From contig JAETOQ010000002.1 of assembly GCA_021771635.1 (NCBI GenBank), forward strand, positions 1 through 64,000: a stretch of 64,000 bases of DNA, written 5' to 3'. The notes under the pieces are model-generated. The model was not told where the DNA came from, made no database searches, and was given only the letters and a program-made list of their open reading frames with translations. A program made the translations under genes and the position numbers. The stretch comes from Oscillospiraceae bacterium. Its GTDB lineage: Bacteria; Bacillota; Clostridia; Oscillospirales; Oscillospiraceae. Positions 21,972 through 31,179 of the stretch are shown piece by piece; position 1 is the stretch's first letter; the number at the start of each line of letters is the position of its first letter.

Positions 21972-24263
21972 GTGGCAAAGCACCTGCGTAAATTTACAAC
22001 CGCGTTTCAGCAGAGCCGCATCCCCTTTCTGCTGGCGGAGGTCATCACCGACGGACAGGGGAACATGGTGGACCTGGTCTGCCGGTTTGCCAACCGTGCC
22101 GCCGCCTCTCTTCTGCAGCTTCCGGCGGAGGACCTTCAGGGCCAGCGGTTCACCCGCCGGTGCCTCTCCCGGCGTCTGGCGGAGCTGAAACCGCTGGAAA
22201 CAGTGGCCTTCTCCGGTTCCACCGCCTCTTTTTCCTACAACACGGTCCTGGGACAGACACTTTCCGTCACCTGCTACCAGGCCATGTACGGCATGGTCGG
22301 CTGTATCCTGGAACCGGTCCGGGAGCACGGCCAGGACTCGGATGCCCTTCCGGCTGAAGCACTTCCCTGTGCCTCGGCGGTGATCGAGCTGGGGCGGGGC
22401 GGCGTCCGCTGTCTCTCCTTCAACCAGAAGCTGTGCACCCTGACCGGCTGGAACCGGACCGAGCTGCTGAACCAGTTTGCCGAGGACTTTTCCGCACTGG
22501 TAGAGCCGGAGGATTGGCCGGAACTGCTCCAGATCCTGCTGGACGCCGCCCGGGACGGCCGCCTGACAGACCACGAATTCCGGCTCCGCCGGAAGGACGC
22601 TCCCTCCCTTTGGGTCGAGCTCCGGGCGGAGATCCTGCCCCTTGGAATGGGCAGTTACAGGCTCCACGCGCTCTTCCTGGATGTCGACCGCCGCCGGCGG
22701 TCCCAGGAGCAGACCGCTGCCTCTTTCCAGCAGGTGACAACAGCACAGGACCAGCTGTCCACCCTGTTCAACAGCCTGCCCGGCGGCTACTGCCTCCTTC
22801 GCAGAGAGGCTGATGGCGCGGCCCTCTCTCCCCTTTTTGTCAGCCGCGGCCTTTCCCGGCTGTTGGGGCTTTCCGTGCCGGAGCTGACGCACCGGCTGGC
22901 ATCGGATCCGCTGTGGCTTCTGTCCTCCGGGGAGCGGGAGGCCCTGTCCGCCGCCGCGGATCAGGCCAGGACCGCCGGAGACTCCCTGCGGTATCCCTGC
23001 CAGCTGCATCTGCAAGACCGCGCCGTCTGGGCCGCTTTGGAACTCTCCTGGCAGCTCCAGGCGGATGGCTCCTGTCTGGTCTGCGCCGCCTGTTTTGACC
23101 GGACCGCCGATCTGAAATCCCACACCGAGCTGCAATTCCGTGCCCAGCTGTGCGACCTGCTGCTGGACCGCTCCCGCACCCTCAGCTTTGACTACGATCC
23201 TGTCTCGGACACCATGCGCATCGAGCGGCACAACGACACCGGCCACCGGATCACCCATGTCATTGAACAATACCGCACCTCCCTGGCTGATGCCCCATTC
23301 GTCCATCCGGAGGACCGCAAAAAGCTGTCTGCCGCTGTCAAGCGCCTTTCCAACCGTCCCGGCGCCGAAACGCTGGAATACCGGGGGGACTACGATGGGC
23401 AGGGCTGGCGGTGGTACCGCCTGTCCTGGGTCAGTCTGTTTGACGGCCGGGGCAATGTGACCCGCCTGTTGGGGAAGAGCGAGGATATCTCCCAGAGCGA
23501 GGCCGCCGCGCAGCGGTTCCGCAGCCTTATGTCCCGGCAGAAAAAACTGGCTCCCGGCGTTTTGGCCTCCGCCAGGCTGGATCTGGCGAAGGACCGCATT
23601 CTGGATGCAAAGGGCAGCAGCCGCTATCTGACACAGGTGCTGTTCGGCAACACGGCGGACGCCTGCCTGCACCATCTGCGGGACAATGTGCCCGATGATG
23701 CCCAGCGCCGGCAGTTCGACGCCCTCTTCCGCCGGGGGGCCCTGCTGGCCGCCTTCCACCAGGGCGAGACTGTTTTCTCCCTGGAGCACCGCTTCCTCAC
23801 CGGTGACGGCGTCCCTGTCTGGGCCAGCACCACCGTGGAGCTGGCGGAGGACCCGGATACCCTGCATATCACAGCGTTCTGCACAGTCTCCTGCGCTGAC
23901 GGCCAGCGCTATCAAAGCGCGGTGCTGGACGCTTTGGCCCGCCGGGGCTATGACTTTGTCCTGGCAGTCAATTCCGCCAGCGGCGTCTGCCAGATGTACG
24001 GCGGGCAGGTCTCCCTTCCCGCCGGGACCACCTACCGCTCGCTGACGGCAAAATACCTCTCGGACCAGGCTCCCTCACGCCAGCGGACGGCTATCCGCCG
24101 CGCGGTGCGCCTGGAGACGATTTTGAACGCATTGCAAAATCAGGACACGTATACGTACACCTGCGTCCTGGATACCCCGGAGGGCACCCAGTGCAGGCAG
24201 TTCACCTCCTCCTGGCTGGACCGGGAGGCCGGCGTCCTGCTGGTGACGCTGGGCAGCCAGTAA
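21972..24263 (+). CDS. Multi-PAS-domain protein without recognised output domain
   Basis: 763 aa, GTG start; repeated PAS-like segments (LTGWNRTELLNQFAEDFSALVEPEDWPELLQIL...). Confidence 0.65.
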   Translation: MAKHLRKFTTAFQQSRIPFLLAEVITDGQGNMVDLVCRFANRAAASLLQLPAEDLQGQRFTRRCLSRRLAELKPLETVAFSGSTASFSYNTVLGQTLSVTCYQAMYGMVGCILEPVREHGQDSDALPAEALPCASAVIELGRGGVRCLSFNQKLCTLTGWNRTELLNQFAEDFSALVEPEDWPELLQILLDAARDGRLTDHEFRLRRKDAPSLWVELRAEILPLGMGSYRLHALFLDVDRRRRSQEQTAASFQQVTTAQDQLSTLFNSLPGGYCLLRREADGAALSPLFVSRGLSRLLGLSVPELTHRLASDPLWLLSSGEREALSAAADQARTAGDSLRYPCQLHLQDRAVWAALELSWQLQADGSCLVCAACFDRTADLKSHTELQFRAQLCDLLLDRSRTLSFDYDPVSDTMRIERHNDTGHRITHVIEQYRTSLADAPFVHPEDRKKLSAAVKRLSNRPGAETLEYRGDYDGQGWRWYRLSWVSLFDGRGNVTRLLGKSEDISQSEAAAQRFRSLMSRQKKLAPGVLASARLDLAKDRILDAKGSSRYLTQVLFGNTADACLHHLRDNVPDDAQRRQFDALFRRGALLAAFHQGETVFSLEHRFLTGDGVPVWASTTVELAEDPDTLHITAFCTVSCADGQRYQSAVLDALARRGYDFVLAVNSASGVCQMYGGQVSLPAGTTYRSLTAKYLSDQAPSRQRTAIRRAVRLETILNALQNQDTYTYTCVLDTPEGTQCRQFTSSWLDREAGVLLVTLGSQ

Positions 24264-24300
24264 GGCAGCTCTTTCGGCGGTCTGCCATTGAGATCAAAAA

Positions 24301-24329
24301 GCCCGCGCCTGGATGATCCAGGCGCGGGC
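24301..24329. terminator. Terminator hairpin
   Basis: gcccgcgcctggatgatccaggcgcgggc. Confidence 0.75.
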
Positions 24330-24337
24330 CGTTTCAT

Positions 24338-24493
24338 TTATGTGTCCAGTTTACAAAAGAGCGCTGCGATATCCGCCGTAATGTCCTCCATGGTGCAGCC
24401 GATGCCCAGTAACTCGTTGGTATACACGCCGCCGTTCATTTCACCCGGCTGGAAGGCTTCCTCCTCCGCCTCCACGGTGCCCAGGGACCGCAT
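24338..24493 (-). other. Diverged second copy of lepA 3' end (possible 51-aa ORF with novel tail)
   Basis: MRSLGTVEAEEEAFQPGEMNGGVYTNELLGIGCTMEDITADIAALFCKLDT preceded by GGGCAAAAAGAAGATGCG, identical to lepA near its 3' end. Confidence 0.65.
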
Positions 24494-24514
24494 CTTCTTT
24501 TTGCCCGCCCCACA

Positions 24515-24656
24515 AAATCCTTGATTTTGCGGGGACCCCGTATTAGATCTGACCGGACAGGCAAAGCCCGCCCGGTCCAAGATTTTTCGCCATAGGCGAA
24601 AAATACTTGTACGCCGCTTCCGCGGCGGCTCGCTGCCGCTGGCAGAGGGCAAAAAG
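24515..24656 (-). repeat. Multi-hairpin 3'-end element (type A) after lepA
   Basis: Three successive hairpins then GGGGTCCCCGC-AAAATCAAGGATTTT-GTGGGG; homologous in order to 40430-40566. Confidence 0.7.
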
Positions 24657-26462
24657 TTATTCGTCCAGCTTGAGCACCGCCAAAAACGCCTCCGTGGGCA
24701 CCTGTACAGTACCGAGAGAACGCATCTTCTTTTTGCCCTCTTTCTGCTTTTCCAGCAGCTTCTTTTTCCGGGTGACGTCGCCGCCGTAGCACTTGGCCAG
24801 CACGTCCTTGCGCATGGCCTTGATGGTCTCCCTGGCGATGATCCGGCCGCCGATGGCCGCCTGGATGGGGATCTCAAAGAGCTGGCGGGGCACATTCTCC
24901 TTCAGCTTTTCGCACAGCCGCCGGGCACGGGGATAGGCCTTGTCCTTGTGGGCAATGAAGCTCAGGGCGTCCACCTTGTCGCCGTTTAAGAGCAGGTCCA
25001 CCTTCACCAGCTCGCTGGGCCGGTAGTCGGACAGCTCATAGTCCAGCGAGGCGTAGCCCTTGGTGTTTGCTTTTAAGGTGTCAAAGAAGTCGTAAATGAT
25101 CTCGTTCAGGGGCATCTGATAGTGCATCTCCACCAGATTCGTGTCCAGATACTGCATGTCCTTGAACTCGCCCCGGCGGTTCTGGCACAGGGGCATGATG
25201 TTGCCCACATACTCGTTGGGGGTGATGATGGAGACCTTGACGTAAGGCTCCTCCGCGTGCTCGATGACAGCCGGGTCCGGGTAGTTGTGGGGGTTGTCCA
25301 CCCGCACCTGTGAGCCATCGGTCTTGTAGACATGGTAGATGACAGAGGGCAGCGTGGTCACCAGGTCCAGGTCGAATTCCCGTTCCAGCCGCTCTTGGAT
25401 GACCTCCATGTGGAGCATTCCCAAAAAACCGCAGCGGAAACCAAAGCCCAGCGCCACGGAGGATTCCGGCTCGAAGCTCAGGGAGGCGTCGTTCAACTGC
25501 AGCTTTTCCAGGGCGTCCCGGAGATCGGGGTACTTGCTGCCGTCCTCGGTATAAATGCCGCAGTAGACCATGGGCTGCACCGGGCGGTAACCCGGCAGGG
25601 CCTCCGCCGTGGGCTCGGCGGCGTCGGTGACCGTATCGCCCACCTGGGTGTCCTTCACGTTTTTGATGGAGGCGGTGAAGTAGCCCACCTCGCCGGCCTC
25701 CAGCTGATCGCAGGGCTCCATACCCAGGGGCAGCAGATGGCCGCACTCCACCACCTGATAAACGGCGCCGGAGGCCATCAGTTTCACCGTCTGACCTGTC
25801 CGGATGGAGCCCTCCATCAGCCGCATATAGACGATGACGCCCCGGTAGCTGTCATACTGGCTGTCGAAAATCAGGGCTTTCAGGGGCGCGTTCACGTCGC
25901 CGGTAGGGGCGGGGACATTTTTCACAATGTCCTCCAGCACGGCGTCGATGTTGATGCCCATCTTGGCGGAGATCTCCGGCGCGTCCATGGCGGGCAGGCC
26001 GATGATGTCCTCCACCTCGTGCTTGGCCTTCTGGGGATCGGCGGCGGGCAGGTCGATCTTGTTGAACACCGGCAGGATCTCCAGATCGTGCTCCATGGCA
26101 AGATAGGTGTTGGCCAGGGTCTGGGCCTCCACGCCCTGGGTGGCGTCCACCACCAGCACCGCGCCCTCGCAGGCCGCCAGGGACCGTGAGACCTCATAGT
26201 TGAAGTCCACATGGCCCGGGGTGTCAATGAGGTTCAGCTCATAGATCTGTCCGTCCTGAGCTTTGTAGTTCAGGCGGACGGCCCGGGCCTTGATGGTGAT
26301 GCCCCGCTCTCTTTCCAAATCCATGTTGTCCAGCAGCTGGCTTTCCATCTGCCGCTGGCTCACCGCCTCGCACTTTTCCAGCAGGCGGTCCGCCAGTGTG
26401 GACTTGCCGTGGTCAATGTGGGCGATGATACTGAAATTTCGAATATTGTTTTGTTTTGTCAT
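24657..26462 (-). CDS. lepA: Elongation factor 4
   Basis: 601 aa; [50 protein letters not shown]-term [26 protein letters not shown]. Confidence 0.97.
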   Translation of the reverse strand: MTKQNNIRNFSIIAHIDHGKSTLADRLLEKCEAVSQRQMESQLLDNMDLERERGITIKARAVRLNYKAQDGQIYELNLIDTPGHVDFNYEVSRSLAACEGAVLVVDATQGVEAQTLANTYLAMEHDLEILPVFNKIDLPAADPQKAKHEVEDIIGLPAMDAPEISAKMGINIDAVLEDIVKNVPAPTGDVNAPLKALIFDSQYDSYRGVIVYMRLMEGSIRTGQTVKLMASGAVYQVVECGHLLPLGMEPCDQLEAGEVGYFTASIKNVKDTQVGDTVTDAAEPTAEALPGYRPVQPMVYCGIYTEDGSKYPDLRDALEKLQLNDASLSFEPESSVALGFGFRCGFLGMLHMEVIQERLEREFDLDLVTTLPSVIYHVYKTDGSQVRVDNPHNYPDPAVIEHAEEPYVKVSIITPNEYVGNIMPLCQNRRGEFKDMQYLDTNLVEMHYQMPLNEIIYDFFDTLKANTKGYASLDYELSDYRPSELVKVDLLLNGDKVDALSFIAHKDKAYPRARRLCEKLKENVPRQLFEIPIQAAIGGRIIARETIKAMRKDVLAKCYGGDVTRKKKLLEKQKEGKKKMRSLGTVQVPTEAFLAVLKLDE

Positions 26463-26540
26463 GACGATAAAGCCTCCTTGGGCAAGTCCACCGGGGCCCC
26501 ATCGAAGATGGGGCGCGCCGCGTATTGAAATAAAAACAGA

Positions 26541-26644
26541 GGGGGCCCCGCAAAATCAAAGATTTTGTGGGGAGAGAAGGAAGGAACACAGCGGAGCTTT
26601 CGCCGCTAGGCGGAAGCGGAGCGGGCGGAGTATCTTCCGACGAG
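26541..26644 (-). repeat. Multi-hairpin element (type B) inside truncated lepA 5' copy
   Basis: Minus strand TCGTCGGAAGATACTCCGCC...CTTCCGCCTAGCGGCGAAAG...CCCCACAAAATCTTTGATTTTGCGGGGCCCCC. Confidence 0.65.
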
Positions 26645-26733
26645 GTCGATATGGGCAATGATGCTGAAATTCCGAATGTTGCTCTGTTTTGTCATCACGA
26701 TAAAACCTCCTTGGGCAAGTCCGCGCCGCTTCG
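26645..26733 (-). pseudogene. Truncated diverged copy of lepA 5' end (leader, RBS and 17 codons)
   Basis: GGACTTGCCCAAGGAGGTTTTATCGTGATGACAAAACAGAGCAACATTCGGAATTTCAGCATCATTGCCCATATCGAC parallels the start of intact lepA. Confidence 0.8.
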
Positions 26734-26832
26734 CGCGGATGGGTGTCCAGGCGTTCCGGCTTCGCCAAAACCTTACCGCCGCTCCGTCAACCCCTCCTCA
26801 GGGCTCCAAGTTCCATATTCAGGAGGATGCTC

Positions 26833-27882
26833 CTAATTCTGGCCCTCCCAGATGCTCTCGTAGTCGTAGTTTACCACATATTCCCGGAGAGCGTCCAGTT
26901 TTGCCTCATAGTTTTCCAGTGTCAGCAGATGCTCCGTTCCGGCCATGGCCTTGGACATCTTCCAGGTCACACGGCCCGCCACGTGGATGTGGTCCGCATA
27001 GTTGTCCAGGTCCGTGATGGTGTCGATGTCCGTCAGGAAGCACTGGATCTTCACATTGTCGTATGCCAGCAGCGCCTCCGTGGCGTGCTTCAGCACGGCG
27101 AACATGGCATCCGTCCTCCCCTGGCGCTCCATCTTGTCCCAGAACAGGATGCTGTACGGCGAGTAGTAGAAGATGAACTCCGTGTTGGGGTGTTCTGTCA
27201 GCCAGGTCTCCACCACCGCCAGATTTTCATCGCAGATGTCAAAAAAGGCGTCCTCCGGCAGGACGGTATCCTCGGCCTCCGGCCGCTGATACCCGGCCAG
27301 CGCCAGCTCCTTGGAGAAAAAGACGTTCCCGTCCCACACAAAGGCGTCCTGGAGGGCCTGGGTATTGCCCGCCGCCTTTTCCCGCACCACATACAGCGCC
27401 CGCACCAGCACGTCCTTGTTCAGAAGATAGGGGCTGTCATTCCAGGGATTGGTGTCATAGAGATACGCCGGCAGCTGGTCCGGGGCCTCCTCCACGGAGC
27501 GGACCAGGATGTTGGGGTCCAGGCCGAAGATCACCCGCTTTACATCGTGTGTCTGGCAGGCGTAATCCAGGGCCTGGGAAAACTCGTGAAAGCCGCCGTT
27601 GGGAAAGGTCGCCTTTACCGTCCTGGTGTCAAAATAGGCGTCAAACCACAGCGGGCGGTAATTGGCCGCCAGAGAGGTGCCCATCAACACGGTCTCGTAG
27701 TCCTGACTGCGCAGCAGGCCCGCCGTCTGGCACCGCTGTTCAAACCAGACCTCCGCCTCCGGGTCCGGGGCGCGGTAGTGGAAGAAGGGGTCCACGGTCA
27801 CCACAACGGCGGCGCAGAGGCCCAGCATCGCGGCTATCGCCGCCAGCAGGCCCAGCGCCCATTTCCGGTATTCCTGTTTCAA
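26833..27882 (-). CDS. DHHW/AlgX-like SGNH-fold protein, partner of MBOAT acyltransferase
   Basis: N-terminal TM, VLMGTSLAANYRP motif; directly downstream of MBOAT gene. Confidence 0.65.
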   Translation of the reverse strand: MKQEYRKWALGLLAAIAAMLGLCAAVVVTVDPFFHYRAPDPEAEVWFEQRCQTAGLLRSQDYETVLMGTSLAANYRPLWFDAYFDTRTVKATFPNGGFHEFSQALDYACQTHDVKRVIFGLDPNILVRSVEEAPDQLPAYLYDTNPWNDSPYLLNKDVLVRALYVVREKAAGNTQALQDAFVWDGNVFFSKELALAGYQRPEAEDTVLPEDAFFDICDENLAVVETWLTEHPNTEFIFYYSPYSILFWDKMERQGRTDAMFAVLKHATEALLAYDNVKIQCFLTDIDTITDLDNYADHIHVAGRVTWKMSKAMAGTEHLLTLENYEAKLDALREYVVNYDYESIWEGQN

Positions 27883-27894
27883 GCCTCTCCCCCC

Positions 27895-29319
27895 TTAAAA
27901 ATTCGCATAGATGAACTGGGTAATGCCGCTGAAGGACAGCACAGACCATACCCCCAGCACCCACAGCGCCGCGCCCCGCCAGAAGGTGGGCCGGAACCGC
28001 TCCATCTGCTGGATGGTGTTCCGGGGCCACAGCGCGATGACCGATCCGGTGATGTACAGCGCCGCCGTCACCAGCAGGTTCCGCCAGGGGGCGATGAAGG
28101 GCAGCAGGATGCGGATGACCTCCTGCTCGCAGGTGAACAGTCCCTCGGACAGCCACGGCATGGGCCTGGCAAAATCAAGGGAGCAGACAGCTTTCAAAAT
28201 GTCATTGCCCGCCGCCACTGTCGGCGCCCGGAAGTAGATCCAGGCCAGATTGACAAAGGCAAAGGTCAAGGCCCACCGCAGCCAGGCGGGCAGCCTGTCC
28301 AGCCGCCGTCCCAGCAGCCGTTCCGCGATTTGCGCCAGGCCATGGAGGGCGCCCCACAGCAGGAACGTCCATCCCGCGCCGTGCCAGAAGCCGCTGACCA
28401 GGAAAATGATCAGGATGTTCAGACAGGTCCGGGCCGTGCCCCGTTTGCTGCCACCCAGTGGGAAGTACAGGCACTCCCGCAGGAACGTGGTCAGGGTGAT
28501 GTGCCACCGCTTCCAGAACTCCCCCACCGACAGGCTTCGGTAGGGTGAATCAAAGTTCACCGGCAGGCGGATGCCCAGCAGGCGGGCGCAGCCCGCCGCC
28601 ACATCGCAGTAGCCGGAAAAATCAAAATACAGCTGGAGGGTATAGCCCAGCACCACCATGGCCGCCGACACTGTGGTCAGCCGTTCCGGGTGGGCGTAAC
28701 CGTTGTTCACGATGACGCCGAAGCCCTCTGCCAGCAGCGCCTTTTTCGCCATGCCGGTGCAGATGGCATACAGGCCAGCCGCCGCGTCCTGCCAGTCGGG
28801 CCGCAGGAATTTTTCGCTCCTCAGCTGGGGAAAAAACGCGCCGGGTCTCAAAATGGGGCCGGAGGTGACCGTGGGGAAGAAAAACGTGTAAAGCGTCAGA
28901 TCGTCACCCTGGACCGGCTGGTACTGGCGGGTATAGGCCTCCTTCAGCAGCCAGAGCTGCTGGAAGGTGAAAAAGCTGAGTCCCAGCGGCGCCCAGCCGA
29001 TGGACAGCCTGCCGCCGGTAAAAAATCCGGTGTATTTGAATGCCGCCAGCACGGCGATATGCCAGCAGCACCCCAGTATGAATGCCCTGCGGCGGGAAGC
29101 CTCTTCTGCCCCGCACAGCCGCTGAAGCACTCCGGCGGTCACAGTCATGCCAACGGCCAGCACCAAAAACGCCTGCCAGCCGCCGCCCGCCACGTAGAAG
29201 AACAGGCTGGCCACCATCAGCAGCAGCCGTCCAGCCCAGGGCGCTCTCCGGCCCACGGCCAGGCAGATCGCCGTGGTGGCTGTCAGAAAAGCCAAAAATG
29301 ATAGGGATTGAAAGTTCAT
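27895..29319 (-). CDS. MBOAT-family (AlgI-like) O-acyltransferase
   Basis: 474 aa polytopic; YFDFSGYCDVAAGCARLLGIRLPVNFDSPYRSLSVGEFWKRWHITL, LVSGFWHGAGWTF. Confidence 0.93.
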   Translation of the reverse strand: MNFQSLSFLAFLTATTAICLAVGRRAPWAGRLLLMVASLFFYVAGGGWQAFLVLAVGMTVTAGVLQRLCGAEEASRRRAFILGCCWHIAVLAAFKYTGFFTGGRLSIGWAPLGLSFFTFQQLWLLKEAYTRQYQPVQGDDLTLYTFFFPTVTSGPILRPGAFFPQLRSEKFLRPDWQDAAAGLYAICTGMAKKALLAEGFGVIVNNGYAHPERLTTVSAAMVVLGYTLQLYFDFSGYCDVAAGCARLLGIRLPVNFDSPYRSLSVGEFWKRWHITLTTFLRECLYFPLGGSKRGTARTCLNILIIFLVSGFWHGAGWTFLLWGALHGLAQIAERLLGRRLDRLPAWLRWALTFAFVNLAWIYFRAPTVAAGNDILKAVCSLDFARPMPWLSEGLFTCEQEVIRILLPFIAPWRNLLVTAALYITGSVIALWPRNTIQQMERFRPTFWRGAALWVLGVWSVLSFSGITQFIYANF

Positions 29320-29323
29320 ATCA

Positions 29324-30004
29324 TCACTCCGAGAGCTTGTTCAGCCGGGTATCCGCGGTGCTCAGTACCTGTGTCAGGCTCTGGCAGCGGCCGGGATAGC
29401 TGTCGCTCAGGGCCTCTGCCGACAGGTCGGGAAATTCCGTCTTCTGGGCCGCCTGGCTCCGCAGGGCCCGGGCATACCGTGTCTCCGCCAGTTTCATATC
29501 CGCATCGGCCATGCCCATGGTGCAGGCGGCGGGGTCCAGGGCGAAATAGGCCTCGTTGGCTCCGGCGGCCCGGTACAGATGGCGGTAGAGCTGATAGACC
29601 GCGCTGCCCAGATAGGACGCCGCCGCGTTGATGGCGGTCTTGTCCCCCAGCTTGCCCAGCAGGCCAAACAGCACGCTCACCGCGCCGGAGAGCAGCTTGC
29701 TCTGGAGTGTCGCCATGACGCTCCCCTGCAGAACGTTGCCGGGTTCCGCCGCGTTCAGCACCTCCTCCGAGGTCAGCATGCTGCCCTCCCGGGACAGGGT
29801 GCGGCCCAGGATGAAGTCGGCAGAGACGTTATAGTAGTCGCAGGCCTTGACCACGAAGGAAAGACCCGGCTCCCGGACGCCGTTTTCATAGTGGGAAAGC
29901 AGTGCCTGGGAGATGCCTAGGTCGGCTGCGGCGGTGCGCTGGGACACGCCCCGCTCCCGCCGCAGCAGGGACAGGGTGCGGGAAAATTCAGAAGTGGAAG
30001 CCAT
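29324..30004 (-). CDS. XRE-family transcriptional regulator
   Basis: LSLLRRERGVSQRTAAADLGISQALLSHYENGVREPGLSFVVKACDYYNVSADFILG. Confidence 0.88.
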   Translation of the reverse strand: MASTSEFSRTLSLLRRERGVSQRTAAADLGISQALLSHYENGVREPGLSFVVKACDYYNVSADFILGRTLSREGSMLTSEEVLNAAEPGNVLQGSVMATLQSKLLSGAVSVLFGLLGKLGDKTAINAAASYLGSAVYQLYRHLYRAAGANEAYFALDPAACTMGMADADMKLAETRYARALRSQAAQKTEFPDLSAEALSDSYPGRCQSLTQVLSTADTRLNKLSE

Positions 30005-30035
30005 ATTTCTCTCTCCTTTGGGTTCTATACGAAAT

Positions 30036-30072
30036 ACACGCCGTATAGTTTAGCAGAAACTATACGGCGTGT
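30036..30072. promoter_or_regulatory. Perfect palindromic operator candidate of the XRE regulator
   Basis: acacgccgtatagttt-agcag-aaactatacggcgtgt, 16-bp perfect arms directly upstream of the XRE gene; extra half-site ctatacg at 30025. Confidence 0.75.
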
Positions 30073-30084
30073 AAAGAATTTTTC

Positions 30085-30240
30085 AGTTTTTTCTCTCCCC
30101 ATCCGGCATCCAGCCCACAATATCCTCCAACGCACAGTCCAGGACCACACAGCTTATCCAGCGTATCCGCGGTGACGTTCAGAAGATTTTCCCGAAGCCG
30201 CCGGGGAATTGAAGCGGGCCAGGCAGAAGGGCCGCCATAC
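30085..30240 (-). pseudogene. 3' fragment of a small XRE-type regulator with frameshift
   Basis: Minus strand ENLLNVTADTLDKLC then +1 shift VVLDCALEDIVGWMPDGERKN*, matching the typical C-terminus of short Cro/CI regulators. Confidence 0.5.
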
Positions 30241-30246
30241 CATCGC

Positions 30247-31128
30247 TTAAAACAGCCCCACCTGGTCAGGCAGGACATCCCCGCCAATGTTCCGCAGCTG
30301 GCGGCCATTCTCCTCCCCCAGCTGGTCCACGATGGCCATTTTGCGGATAATGTTCTTAGCCGTCAGGTCCAGAGCGGTTCCCTCGCTATAATCCGCTGGG
30401 AAGATAAAGTCCACCCGGCCCTTTGCCAGCAGGTCCTCCACGCCCTGGCGGTTGGTCTCCTGGTACACGGCGATGGCCTGGCCGCCGTAGGCCCGCATCA
30501 TCTTCATACAGGGCACATCGGAAAGGCCGTCCCCGATGTAGACCATGTTGGTGAACGGCACCCGCTTGCTGTCATCGGGCATGGAGTCGTTCAGCGTCTT
30601 GTCATCGGACACATCCAGCACGCCCTTGTTGATGCGGTAGACGAACTGTGTCTTGGCGGTGAAATTGACCGTCAGCTTGGGCCACACAGGCCGGCCTTCC
30701 CCGTCATAATAAAATTCACTGGCGTAGATCTCCTTGAATTCGCCGCTGATGGAGGAACCCTCAATGATCTCCCGGAGGCCGGAGGAGATAACGTAGTGCT
30801 CCACCTGGACGCCCTGCTCCCCGCCAAAGGCGTTGATGCGCCGGAACCACTCCTGCACGCCGGGGAACAGCACGATGTCCCGGCCCATCTCCCGCAGGCT
30901 CTCCCGGGTAAAGGGCAGGTGCCGCTTCTCCGACTCCTGGATCATGGTGTACATATAGGCCAGGATGCCGTCCATGCGGTTGGCGTGGCCGAACCCGTTG
31001 GCCAGAGCCCAGAATTCCCTGGGCGCCATGCCCAGGCTGGGGATAAAGGCATAGTCCTCCATATCGGTGGTGCAGAGCGTTTTATCAAAATCGTACAAGA
31101 ACGCCACGATGGGCTGCTGTCTCTCCAT
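30247..31128 (-). CDS. HAD-family hydrolase
   Basis: AFLYDFDKTLCTTDMEDYAF; YIGDGLSDVPCMKMM. Confidence 0.82.
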   Translation of the reverse strand: MERQQPIVAFLYDFDKTLCTTDMEDYAFIPSLGMAPREFWALANGFGHANRMDGILAYMYTMIQESEKRHLPFTRESLREMGRDIVLFPGVQEWFRRINAFGGEQGVQVEHYVISSGLREIIEGSSISGEFKEIYASEFYYDGEGRPVWPKLTVNFTAKTQFVYRINKGVLDVSDDKTLNDSMPDDSKRVPFTNMVYIGDGLSDVPCMKMMRAYGGQAIAVYQETNRQGVEDLLAKGRVDFIFPADYSEGTALDLTAKNIIRKMAIVDQLGEENGRQLRNIGGDVLPDQVGLF

Positions 31129-31148
31129 AGATATCTCCTCCGGTAAGA

Positions 31149-31176
31149 AAAAAGCGGCTCCTATGAGCCGCTTTTC
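31149..31176. terminator. Terminator hairpin
   Basis: aaaagcggctcctatgagccgctttt. Confidence 0.75.
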
Positions 31177-31179
31177 CGG

